Source: Clostridium sp. CAG:780
Lineage (GTDB): Bacteria; Bacillota; Clostridia; TANB77; CAG-508
Length of the DNA: 21,939 nt
Assembly: GCA_000434195.1 (NCBI GenBank)
Contig: HF994460.1
Coordinates: forward strand, 1,700 to 23,638
Reading direction: 5' to 3'
Position numbers and translations under genes: made by a program. Below the pieces are notes generated by a model. That model worked only from the letters and a program-made list of their open reading frames with translations, had not been told where the DNA came from and did not search any database. Positions 8,534-16,150 of the stretch are shown here, piece by piece. The first letter of the stretch is position 1. Each line of letters begins with the position of its first letter.

Positions 8534-9688
8534 GTGAAAACTATATATTTTGACCATTCTGCTACCACTCCGGTAAAAAGAGAAGTATTAAATGCAATGA
8601 TACCATATTTTGAAATCAATTACGGAAATCCGTCAGCCTTATATTCTTTAGGAAGAAACTCAAAAAGAGCAATAGAACAGGCTAGACGACAGGTGGCAAC
8701 AGCGTTGAATTGTAAAAGCGAGGAAATATATTTTACATCATGTGGAAGCGAGAGTGATAATCTGGCGATAAAAGGATTTGCGTATGCAAATAGATGCAAA
8801 GGAAATCATATAATAACTTCAAAGATAGAGCACCACGCAGTTTTGAATACGTGCAAAACATTAGAAAAAGCTGGATTTGAAGTGACATATCTAAACGTGG
8901 ATGAAAAAGGATTTATAAATATAAACGAATTAAAGAAAGCAATTAAGAAAAGCACAATATTAATAAGTATAATGACCGCAAATAACGAGATTGGAACGAT
9001 ACAGAGAATAAAAGAGATAGGACAAATTGCACATCAAAAAAATATTGTATTTCATACTGATGCTGTGCAAGCAATAGGGAATATAAAGATAGATGTTCAA
9101 AAAATGAATATAGATATGTTATCAATGTCGGCGCATAAATTTTATGGACCAAAAGGAATCGGAGCATTATACGTAAAAGACGGAGTAAATTTTGATAAAA
9201 TACAGGATGGGGGACATCAGGAAAAAGACAAAAGGGCAGGAACAGAAAATGTTGCTGAAATAGTGGGACTTGGAAAAGCTATTGAAATGGCAAATTTTAA
9301 TATAGAAAGATATAATGCGAAACTTTTAGAATTACGAGAGTATTGCATAAAGCAACTAAAAGAGAATGTGAAAGATATAAAAATAAATGGAGATTTAAAA
9401 GAAAGATTGCCAGGAAATATAAATGTGTCCTTTAAAGGATGCGATTCTAACCAGATTTTGTTAGAGTTAGATAAGATAGGAATATGTGCATCAGGAGGAT
9501 CAGCCTGCTCGTCTGGAAGTAGTTTGCCGTCACATGTATTGCTTGCAATAGGATTAGAAAGAAGTTATTTAGAAGGAAGCATACGACTAACTTTAGGAGA
9601 AGAAAATACAAAAGAGGACATTGATTATTTTATAGCAAACATAACTAAAATTATAGATAAAATAAAAAACGAAGAACAATCAGAGTGA
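8534..9688 (+). CDS. nifS: Cysteine desulfurase (NifS/IscS family)
   Basis: PLP enzyme that takes sulfur from L-cysteine as a persulfide for iron-sulfur cluster or thio-cofactor assembly. The 384-residue protein starts MKTIYFDHSATTP, the usual N-terminus. PLP-binding K202 is in SAHKFYGPKG, the catalytic-site histidine is H100 (IEHHAV), and the persulfide C325 is in GSACSSGSSLPSH. The start must be the GTG at 8534: an in-frame TGA lies at 8525, and the ATG at 8532 is in another frame and reads ATG-TGA. The GGAAAG site at 8515-8520 is rather far upstream (13 nt), so initiation may be weak. The gene stands alone with its own promoter; no iscU, nifU, thiI or mnmA is adjacent, so the acceptor cannot be inferred. 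Confidence 0.95.
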   Translation: MKTIYFDHSATTPVKREVLNAMIPYFEINYGNPSALYSLGRNSKRAIEQARRQVATALNCKSEEIYFTSCGSESDNLAIKGFAYANRCKGNHIITSKIEHHAVLNTCKTLEKAGFEVTYLNVDEKGFININELKKAIKKSTILISIMTANNEIGTIQRIKEIGQIAHQKNIVFHTDAVQAIGNIKIDVQKMNIDMLSMSAHKFYGPKGIGALYVKDGVNFDKIQDGGHQEKDKRAGTENVAEIVGLGKAIEMANFNIERYNAKLLELREYCIKQLKENVKDIKINGDLKERLPGNINVSFKGCDSNQILLELDKIGICASGGSACSSGSSLPSHVLLAIGLERSYLEGSIRLTLGEENTKEDIDYFIANITKIIDKIKNEEQSE

Positions 9689-9698
9689 TTGTTCTTCG
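9655..9698 (-). terminator. Terminator of the orphan minus-strand gene, inside the nifS 3' end
   Basis: A perfect 13-bp stem (9670-9682 with 9686-9698) has a 3-nt loop. Read on the minus strand it is followed by TTTTTTATTTTAT, an excellent U-tract. On the plus strand the hairpin contains the nifS stop codon but has no T-run after it. It therefore serves mainly the minus-strand gene and possibly stalls nifS transcripts weakly. Confidence 0.8.
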
Positions 9699-9713
9699 TG
9701 AAGGACTCTGCAA

Positions 9714-10052
9714 TTAATTGCGAGACTGCACTTCGGTAAAAAGTGAAATCATATCGTTAATTGTGTCATCATCCAACATGGGTCTCCTAAAGAAAATCTG
9801 TACAACAAAGCTTGCCTCAGAATTTCCCTCACAGCTCTTCTTACAATGAAATGTGGAAAAGCTAGAGATGGGGATGTTTAGATCTCTGGAAATGTGCCTC
9901 CGCACAAAGGTGGAAATAGCTTGACATTTAGTAGAATCTTCTTCACCCGTCTCGGGAAAAAAGACTCGCATAAGCGTAACCTGCTTGTTGAGGGGTGTCG
10001 CAAAACCTAATGAATACTTGATTTTTTGAGTAATTGTGATTGCGCCAGACAT
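9714..10052 (-). CDS. Unrecognised 112-residue protein, compositionally atypical
   Basis: I do not recognise this protein. It begins MSGAITITQKIKYSLGF and has no signal peptide or membrane segment. A beta-strand (VTLMRVFFP), a helix (residues 40-58), strands around SSFSTFHC and ASFVVQIFFRRP, and a final helix (DDTINDMISLF) suggest a small compact alpha/beta fold. Cysteines are C43, C70 and C74; C70 and C74 form CKKSC. A distant relation to small tautomerase-like or DUF1904-like folds is possible but unsupported. Expression signals are strong: AGGAGG at 10063-10068, 10 nt before the ATG, a good promoter, and a terminator. G+C is about 42% over 9721-10020, against roughly 30% for most of the window. 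It uses codons such as CGC, CTC and GCC that are rare nearby. This points to recent acquisition. Confidence 0.75.
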   Translation of the reverse strand: MSGAITITQKIKYSLGFATPLNKQVTLMRVFFPETGEEDSTKCQAISTFVRRHISRDLNIPISSFSTFHCKKSCEGNSEASFVVQIFFRRPMLDDDTINDMISLFTEVQSRN

Positions 10053-10074
10053 GATTTTAAGTCCTCCTAATGAA

Positions 10075-10107
10075 TACGGTTTTACCGTAAGATATACATT
10101 AAGTATA
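10075..10107. promoter_or_regulatory. Paired 15-bp dyads, candidate operators of the orphan gene
   Basis: Two perfect inverted repeats lie side by side. TACGGT-TTT-ACCGTA covers 10075-10089, and TATAC-ATTAA-GTATA covers 10093-10107. Their centres are 18 bp apart. The second covers the -10 box of the minus-strand promoter and the first lies just downstream of its predicted start. A repressor bound here would block the orphan gene. No regulator gene is adjacent. The first dyad could instead be a short hairpin in the leader RNA. Confidence 0.45.
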
Positions 10108-10130
10108 CCACAAAACTAGCAAAAAAGCAA
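10102..10130 (-). promoter_or_regulatory. Sigma-A type promoter of the orphan gene
   Basis: On the minus strand: TTGCTT (10130-10125), 17-bp spacer, TATACT (10107-10102). Transcription would begin near 10095, giving a leader of about 43 nt that contains the TACGGT dyad and the AGGAGG site. Confidence 0.7.
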
Positions 10131-10145
10131 GCTACATAATATCTA

Positions 10146-10174
10146 TTGATTTTTAGGGCTTTTTGTAGTATCAT
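10146..10174 (+). promoter_or_regulatory. Sigma-A type promoter of mfd
   Basis: TTGATT (10146-10151), 17-bp spacer, TATCAT (10169-10174). The predicted start near 10181 leaves a very short leader, with the GAGG site at 10183-10186 before the ATG at 10192. The two divergent -35 boxes are only 15 bp apart, so polymerase binding at one could hinder the other. Confidence 0.6.
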
Positions 10175-10191
10175 AGTAATGTGAGGAAAAT

Positions 10192-13100
10192 ATGAATATC
10201 CTAATAAAAGAAATTGAGAAGTTACCTAAATTTTTAGAGTACAATGAGTGTGTAAAAAATAAAATAAGTCCGATAGTAGTATCGGGCTTATCTAGCGTGG
10301 GAAAAATACAATTAATAGAAGCAACTAAGCAGTACTCGAACAAAAATATATGTATAGTAACATATAATGAGATACAAGCGAGAAAAATAATACAAGATTT
10401 AAAATATTTTACTAACAATGTAATATTTTTTCCTAAAAGAGAAATTGCACCATATGACTATGAAGCGGAAAGCAAAGATTTGCCTTATGAAAGAATAGAA
10501 ACATTAAATAAAATCTTTGACCAAACTGAAAAAAAGAAATCTGATATTGCAGAAAATAAGTTAATTATTGTAACAACAGTAGAAGCGATAATGCAAAAAA
10601 TGATTTCAAAAGAAGAGATATACAAAAATGTATTGGAATTTAAAACAGGAAAGACTTTTAATCTAGAAGAGTTAAAACATACATTATCAAATCTAGGATA
10701 TGAAAGAGCTGAAATTGTAGATGGAAAAGGTCAATTTTGTGTAAGAGGCGGCATAATAGATATTGGAATTACTAAAACTCAGGGAATAAGAATAGAGTTC
10801 TGGGGAGATGAAGTAGATTCGATAAGAAGCTTTAGCATAACATCACAACGTTCAAACAAAATGCTAGAAAATGCTAAAATATATCCTTCGCACGAATTGA
10901 TTTTAACTAAAAATATAGAAGATATATGCAAACAAATAGAGCAGAATAGACAAGAAGATGTATCTGAAGATATAGAAGAAATAAAAGCTGGAAACTATAT
11001 AAACAAAATAGATAAATATTTTAATAGCTTTTATGATGAACAAGCTTGCTTTTTAGACTATATACAAAATGATTATTTGTTGCTATTAGATGATATAGAT
11101 AAAATTAATACAAGACAGGAAAATATTGTTAAAGACAATTTTCAACTTGCGGAGGCGCTACAAGAAAAAGGAAGAACTGTTCCGGATTCAATAAAGAACA
11201 TAGAGAAATACAATCTAGAAAATACAGATAGACAGACAATTTATTTATACGAAACAGATTTACTAGAGAATAAGAAAAACACTAAATTCTCTAGAAATGT
11301 ATACAATTTTAAATATAGAGATATGCACTTCTTTAAGAGCGAGTTAAACATATTAACTGCTGAAATAAAGAAGGCGTTAGAAGCAAAGAAAAAAGTATTT
11401 GTATTGGCTGGAAATGAAGCTGGTGCTAAGAAGATAGAAACATTACTTGCACAAGAAGATATAAAATATAAATACTTTGAAAAATTGGATGATACAAAGG
11501 AGCAAATATATACAAATTCGATACAAGAAGAATTAAAAAACAAAAAGGTAATTATATCTAATGGTAGTCTATCAGCGGGATTTGAAAATTATGACTTAAA
11601 TATGTTGGTAGTAACTGGCGAAGATTTTATCAGCTCGGAACAAAAAAGAAAAAGAGCAACAGATAGCTTTAAACAAGGAGAAAAAGTAGTATTTGCAGAC
11701 CTAAGAGCTGGTGATTATGTAGTACATAGAAGTCAAGGAATAGGAATTTACATAGGTGTAAATACTATAACAACAGCAGATGGAGTTACAAAGGATTACA
11801 TCAAAATAAAATATAAAAATGACGATGTTTTATATGTCCCAACAGATATGCTTGACAACATTAGAAAATTTGTAGGTGGTGGAGAAGCTCAACCAAAGCT
11901 AAACAAATTAGGAAGTAAAGAGTGGGAACACACAAAATTAAAGGTAAAGTCAAATTTAAAAGAAGTTGCTAGAGACTTAATAGAACTTTATGCTAGAAGA
12001 CAGAAAGCAAAAGGCTTTATGTTTTCAAAAGATACTCCTTGGCAGAAACAGTTTGAGGACAGCTTTAAATATACAGAAACAAACGATCAATTAAGATGTA
12101 TATCAGAAGTAAAAAAAGATATGGAATCAAATAAACCAATGGACAGACTTCTTTGTGGAGATGTTGGATATGGTAAAACAGAAGTTGCGATTCGTGCAGC
12201 ATTTAAGGCAGTGATGGATCAAAAGCAAGTGGCATATTTAGTACCAACAACAATACTGGCTAATCAACAATATGAAGAATTTAAATCTAGAATGGAAGAT
12301 TTTGCAATAAATGTGGAATTGCTAAATAGATTTAGAACGAAAAAAGAACAAGAAGAAGTTATTAGAAGACTTAAACTTGGAGAAGTGGATATTGTAATAG
12401 GAACACATAGAATATTGAGCCAGGATGTTGAGTTTAAAGATTTAGGACTATTAATTATAGACGAGGAACACAGATTTGGAGTAAAAGATAAGGAAAAAAT
12501 CAAAAAACTCAAAGAAAATATTGATGTTCTAACAATGACAGCAACACCAATTCCAAGAACATTACATATGTCAATTGTTGGAATAAGAGATATGTCTGTT
12601 ATATATGAACCACCACAAAATAGAAAACCTGTACAAACTTATGTGTTAGAGTATGATGATGAAATAATAAAAGAAGCCATCACAAAGGAAATAGAAAGAA
12701 AAGGACAGGTATTCTATCTATTTAACAATGTGGAACAGATTATAAAAAAAGCTAATGAAATATCAAAATTAGTTCCAGAAGCCAAAGTCGAATTTGCACA
12801 TGGAAAAATGACAGGAAGCCAGATAGAAAGCATAATGCAGGATTTTATAAATCATAAAATAGATGTGCTGGTTTGTACAACAATACTAGAGTCTGGAATT
12901 GATATACCGAATGCAAATACAATAATTGTGGAAAATGCTGATAGACTTGGATTAGCACAACTTTATCAAATAAGAGGAAGAGTTGGACGTGCCGATAGAC
13001 AAGGATATGCATACATAACTTATAGAAAAGACAAACTATTAACAGAAGTAGCAGATAAGAGATTAAAAGCAATTAAAGAATTTACGGAATTTGGTTCTGG

Positions 13101-13716
13101 TTTTAAAATTGCGATGAGGGACTTAGAGATAAGAGGAGCAGGAAGCCTACTTGGAGAAATACAATCAGGACATATGGAACAAGTTGGATATGATACATAT
13201 TGTAGACTATTAGATGAAGTTATTAAAGAAATGCAAGGAGTTCCTGTTAAAGAAGAGAAAGACATACAAATCGACATTAATTTATCAAGCTACATACCAG
13301 AAAAATACATTGAAGATAGTGCTCAAAAGATAGAAATTTATCAAGATATAGCACTATGCAAAAATGAAAAAGATATTGAAGATGTTATTGATGAAATAAT
13401 TGATAGATATGGAAGTATGCCAAAAGAAGTTGAGAATCTAATAGAAGTGGCAAGAATTAAGATATTAGCTCGTAAAGCTTGTGCTATCAAAGTTGTTCAA
13501 AAAGAAAGAAGCATAATGGTAATACTGGACAAAGACAATATCAAAATTAATGAAGAAATTGCAAATAATCTAGTAAAAAAATACGGAATTGATATAAGAT
13601 TCTCTCCGGGAGTAGAACCATATATCACATTAAAAATTGGCGAAATGAGTGAAGAGAGAGTCGTTCAAAAAATTAAAGGTTTGTTACAATCAATTATTGT
13701 AGAAGAAAAAGTGTAA
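10192..13716 (+). CDS. mfd: Transcription-repair coupling factor Mfd
   Basis: ATP-driven translocase that pushes RNA polymerase stalled at DNA lesions off the template and recruits the UvrA2B excision machinery. At 1174 residues it is close to B. subtilis Mfd (1177). Domains in order are: the UvrB-homology region (about 1-330); the polymerase-interacting CarD-like domain from about 505 (GDYVVHRSQGIGIY at 507-520); and the RecG-like motor, with Walker A GDVGYGKT (656-663) and DEEH (757-760). The TMTATPIPRT motif follows, then the motif VI-like RGRVGRADRQG near 929-939. The C-terminal UvrA-masking domain follows from about 1000. GAGG at 10183-10186 supports the ATG. It is followed by a methyltransferase gene 45 nt later, probably on the same transcript. 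Confidence 0.98.
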   Translation: MNILIKEIEKLPKFLEYNECVKNKISPIVVSGLSSVGKIQLIEATKQYSNKNICIVTYNEIQARKIIQDLKYFTNNVIFFPKREIAPYDYEAESKDLPYERIETLNKIFDQTEKKKSDIAENKLIIVTTVEAIMQKMISKEEIYKNVLEFKTGKTFNLEELKHTLSNLGYERAEIVDGKGQFCVRGGIIDIGITKTQGIRIEFWGDEVDSIRSFSITSQRSNKMLENAKIYPSHELILTKNIEDICKQIEQNRQEDVSEDIEEIKAGNYINKIDKYFNSFYDEQACFLDYIQNDYLLLLDDIDKINTRQENIVKDNFQLAEALQEKGRTVPDSIKNIEKYNLENTDRQTIYLYETDLLENKKNTKFSRNVYNFKYRDMHFFKSELNILTAEIKKALEAKKKVFVLAGNEAGAKKIETLLAQEDIKYKYFEKLDDTKEQIYTNSIQEELKNKKVIISNGSLSAGFENYDLNMLVVTGEDFISSEQKRKRATDSFKQGEKVVFADLRAGDYVVHRSQGIGIYIGVNTITTADGVTKDYIKIKYKNDDVLYVPTDMLDNIRKFVGGGEAQPKLNKLGSKEWEHTKLKVKSNLKEVARDLIELYARRQKAKGFMFSKDTPWQKQFEDSFKYTETNDQLRCISEVKKDMESNKPMDRLLCGDVGYGKTEVAIRAAFKAVMDQKQVAYLVPTTILANQQYEEFKSRMEDFAINVELLNRFRTKKEQEEVIRRLKLGEVDIVIGTHRILSQDVEFKDLGLLIIDEEHRFGVKDKEKIKKLKENIDVLTMTATPIPRTLHMSIVGIRDMSVIYEPPQNRKPVQTYVLEYDDEIIKEAITKEIERKGQVFYLFNNVEQIIKKANEISKLVPEAKVEFAHGKMTGSQIESIMQDFINHKIDVLVCTTILESGIDIPNANTIIVENADRLGLAQLYQIRGRVGRADRQGYAYITYRKDKLLTEVADKRLKAIKEFTEFGSGFKIAMRDLEIRGAGSLLGEIQSGHMEQVGYDTYCRLLDEVIKEMQGVPVKEEKDIQIDINLSSYIPEKYIEDSAQKIEIYQDIALCKNEKDIEDVIDEIIDRYGSMPKEVENLIEVARIKILARKACAIKVVQKERSIMVILDKDNIKINEEIANNLVKKYGIDIRFSPGVEPYITLKIGEMSEERVVQKIKGLLQSIIVEEKV

Positions 13717-13761
13717 TAATTTTCTAAGTTTTGTAGAAAATAAAAATGGGGAGGAAGCGGA

Positions 13762-14553
13762 ATGCAAATTATTACTAGTAAAGATAATGAAATAGTAAAA
13801 AGCATAAAAAAGTTAAAAGACAAGAAATATAGAGATGAAGCGGGACTATACGTAATTGAAGGAATCAAAATAATAGAAGAAGCAATAGAAGAAAAGGCAC
13901 ACATCAAAAGAATTGTCATTTGTGAAGAGTGCTTAGAAGCAGGAGATATAGAACAAAAATTATTATATGAGATTGCAAAATATGACTGTATATATGTAAG
14001 CAAAAAAGTATTTAACTTTTTAACAGATGTGATTGCACCACAAGGAATACTAGCAGTAGTGGAAAAGCCAAATCCTAATACAAGAATAAAATATGACCAA
14101 GATATTATACTTGTGCTAGATGGAATACAAGATCCAGGAAATTTAGGAACCATCTTAAGAACGGCTGATAGTGTTAATTTAAAACAAATAATAGTTACAA
14201 AAAATACAGCTGATTGCTACAATCCAAAAGTTGTAAGGTCAACAATGGGAGCAATTTTTAGAGTAGGTGTAATAGAAACTGACGATTTGGTCAAAACACT
14301 AAAAGAAATAAAAAAGAATAAATTTGAGATAATAGTAACTTCACTTGATACCAATGAAAGTGTTTATGATGTAAAATACAATAAAAAAGTAATTGTAATT
14401 GGAAATGAAGCAAACGGAGTTACAAAAGAAGTTCAAGAAATAGCTGACAAAAAAGTAAAGATTCCTATGCTAGGAAAAACAGAGAGTTTAAATGCTTCTG
14501 TTGCAACAGGAATAATGCTATATGAATATGTAAGACAAAAAATAAGTAAATAA
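13762..14553 (+). CDS. SpoU/TrmH-family 2'-O-ribose RNA methyltransferase
   Basis: SAM-dependent enzyme of the SPOUT class that methylates ribose 2'-OH in rRNA or tRNA. The 263-residue protein has an N-terminal substrate-binding domain (about 1-105; SKDNEIVKSIKKLKDKKYR) and the knotted catalytic domain. Motif 1 is DPGNLGTILRTADS (124-137, with N127 and R133). Motif 2 is VIGNEANGV (212-220). Motif 3 is ESLNASVATG (241-250). It is closest in layout to the B. subtilis YsgA group; the target nucleotide cannot be read from the sequence. A GGGGAGG site (13748-13754) precedes the ATG by 7 nt. It follows mfd and is convergent with asnS across a two-way terminator. Confidence 0.92.
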   Translation: MQIITSKDNEIVKSIKKLKDKKYRDEAGLYVIEGIKIIEEAIEEKAHIKRIVICEECLEAGDIEQKLLYEIAKYDCIYVSKKVFNFLTDVIAPQGILAVVEKPNPNTRIKYDQDIILVLDGIQDPGNLGTILRTADSVNLKQIIVTKNTADCYNPKVVRSTMGAIFRVGVIETDDLVKTLKEIKKNKFEIIVTSLDTNESVYDVKYNKKVIVIGNEANGVTKEVQEIADKKVKIPMLGKTESLNASVATGIMLYEYVRQKISK

Positions 14554-14597
14554 AAATAGCCCAAGAGTATAAACATACTTTTGGGCTATTTCTATTT
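14552..14597. terminator. Bidirectional terminator between the methyltransferase gene and asnS
   Basis: A 17-bp stem (14554-14570 with 14575-14591) with one G-U pair and an AAAC loop. On the minus strand it is followed by TTTTATTTACTTATTTTTT, a strong U-tract that ends asnS. On the plus strand the tail is CTATTTAG, weaker but A/T-rich. Confidence 0.85.
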
Positions 14598-14613
14598 AGA
14601 TTATAATAAACGA

Positions 14614-16002
14614 TTAAAAATCGCAATTATTTGGTGTTCTTGGGTAAGGAATAACATCTCTAATATTTTCCATACCAGTTAGGTACATAAGCAATCTTTC
14701 AAAGCCTAATCCGAATCCTGAATGGATAACAGAACCATATCTACGAAGATCTAAATACCAGTATAATTCATCTGTATTTATATGCATTTCATTCATACGG
14801 GCAACTAATTTATCATAGTCTTCTTCTCTTTGAGAACCACCCATAATTTCACCAGCACCAGGAACTTCAAGATCAACTGCGGCAACAGTCTTTCCATCTG
14901 GATTCAATTTCATATAGTATGATTTTATATCCTTTGGCCAGTTCTTTACAAAAACAGGACCATTAAAGTATTCTGTAATATATTTTTCGTGTTCTTTGGC
15001 TAAATCCTCTCCATATTCTGGCTGGAATTCCCACTTTCTATCAGCTTTTTTCAAAATGTCGATAGCTTCTTTGTGGTCTATTCTAGTGAAATTAGAAGAA
15101 ATAACTCTTTTTAGTTTTTCGATTAATCCGTTTTCTACAAATTTATCAAAGAATTCCATTTCTTCAGGACATCTTTCTAAAACTGCCTTTACAACATACT
15201 TTAAGAAATCTTCTTCAATATTCATCAATTCTTCTAAATCACAGAAAGATATTTCTGGCTCCATCATCCAAAACTCATTTGTGTGAGTTTTTGTGTTAGA
15301 ATTTTCAGATCTTAATGTTGGACCAAATGTGTAGATTTTTCCGAAAGCTTGTGAGAAAGTTTCGCCATGTAATTGTCCAGAACCTGTTATATAAGCTTTT
15401 TTACCAAATATATCTTGTGAAAAATCAGTATGACCATCTTTTTGAGGAAGAGGCTTATCTAAATCAAGTGTTGTTAATTTAAACATTTCAGCAGAACCTT
15501 CGCAATCTGCACAAGTGATAATTGGGCTGTTTAAATAAACATATCCATTCTTTTGAAAATATTCGTGTATTGCAAAAGCTGCAACACTTCTAACTCTAAA
15601 AACTGCACTGAAAGTATTAGTTCTTGGACGTAAATGTGCAACAGTTCTTAGATATTCAAAAGAGTGTCTTTTCTTTTGAAGCGGATAAGAACTATCTGCA
15701 AGGTTAAATATTTCAACTGAATTTGCTTGCATTTCAAAAAGTTGCTTAGCATTTTCAGTCTTAACAATAGTTCCCTTTACTATTAAAGTAGAACTAATTG
15801 TAACTTTACAAACTTCTGTGAAGTTTGATAATTTATCTGTAAAAACTATTTGTAAATTATTCAAAAAAGAACCATCGTTCAATTCTATAAATCCAAAAGT
15901 TTTAGAATCTCTAACTGTTCTAACCCAACCAGAAATTTCGACCTCTTGACCTATATATTTTTCGCTGTCGCGATATAAATCTTTAATTGTTGTTTTCTCC
16001 AT
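14614..16002 (-). CDS. asnS: Asparaginyl-tRNA synthetase
   Basis: Charges tRNA-Asn with asparagine. It is a class IIb synthetase of 462 residues (E. coli 466). The N-terminal OB-fold anticodon domain begins VEISGWVRTVRDSK (21-34). Motif 2 is in FGPTLRSENSNTKTHTNEFW (226-245). Motif 3 is GFGLGFERLLMY (429-440), and the protein ends with the family signature IPYPRTPNN (451-459). I start it at ATG 16002 (complement) because AGGAGG at 16015-16010 is 7 nt away and MEKTTIKDLY is a normal N-terminus. The ATG 13 codons upstream has no such site. The leader is only about 24 nt, too short for a T-box. The gene is divergent from aspS, so the two related synthetases share an intergenic region. Confidence 0.97.
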   Translation of the reverse strand: MEKTTIKDLYRDSEKYIGQEVEISGWVRTVRDSKTFGFIELNDGSFLNNLQIVFTDKLSNFTEVCKVTISSTLIVKGTIVKTENAKQLFEMQANSVEIFNLADSSYPLQKKRHSFEYLRTVAHLRPRTNTFSAVFRVRSVAAFAIHEYFQKNGYVYLNSPIITCADCEGSAEMFKLTTLDLDKPLPQKDGHTDFSQDIFGKKAYITGSGQLHGETFSQAFGKIYTFGPTLRSENSNTKTHTNEFWMMEPEISFCDLEELMNIEEDFLKYVVKAVLERCPEEMEFFDKFVENGLIEKLKRVISSNFTRIDHKEAIDILKKADRKWEFQPEYGEDLAKEHEKYITEYFNGPVFVKNWPKDIKSYYMKLNPDGKTVAAVDLEVPGAGEIMGGSQREEDYDKLVARMNEMHINTDELYWYLDLRRYGSVIHSGFGLGFERLLMYLTGMENIRDVIPYPRTPNNCDF

Positions 16003-16032
16003 AATTTGTCCTCCTATCAGTAATATATAAAG

Positions 16033-16061
16033 ATTATACATTTATTATATGGAAAAATCAA
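16033..16061 (-). promoter_or_regulatory. Sigma-A type promoter of asnS
   Basis: On the minus strand: TTGATT (16061-16056), 17-bp spacer and a consensus TATAAT (16038-16033). The predicted start is near 16026, about 24 nt before the asnS ATG. Confidence 0.75.
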
Positions 16062-16080
16062 GAAAAATAGCTCAAAAATA

Positions 16081-16109
16081 TAGACTTTTAAGTAAATTAG
16101 TAGTAAAAT
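16081..16109 (+). promoter_or_regulatory. Weak candidate promoter of the aspS operon
   Basis: TAGACT (16081-16086), 17-bp spacer, TAAAAT (16104-16109). Matches are moderate, and an overlapping TATAAA at 16109-16114 could serve instead with a poor -35. Some promoter is expected here because aspS is divergent from asnS, but the exact boxes are uncertain. Confidence 0.35.
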
Positions 16110-16150
16110 ATAAAAGAGTTTTTACATAAAATTATACAAAGAAGGGCTTG

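Noticed and set aside
9710..9721. 12-bp palindrome GCAATTAATTGC near the end of the orphan gene
   Set aside because: It overlaps the stop region and is A/T-rich; a single short palindrome without a repeat elsewhere in the window is not enough to call a site.
13719..13741. A/T-rich hairpin between mfd and the methyltransferase gene
   Set aside because: The stem is about 8 bp of mostly A-T pairs with no following T-run, so it is unlikely to terminate transcription.
13665..14153. 162-codon minus-strand open frame across the mfd end and the methyltransferase gene
   Set aside because: It lies opposite conserved coding sequence, has low-complexity Ser/Ile/Phe composition and no ribosome site; it is a shadow of A-rich genes.
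16003..16150. T-box or riboswitch in the asnS-aspS intergenic region
   Set aside because: The predicted leaders are short, and no T-box sequence, specifier stem or terminator/antiterminator pair could be found.
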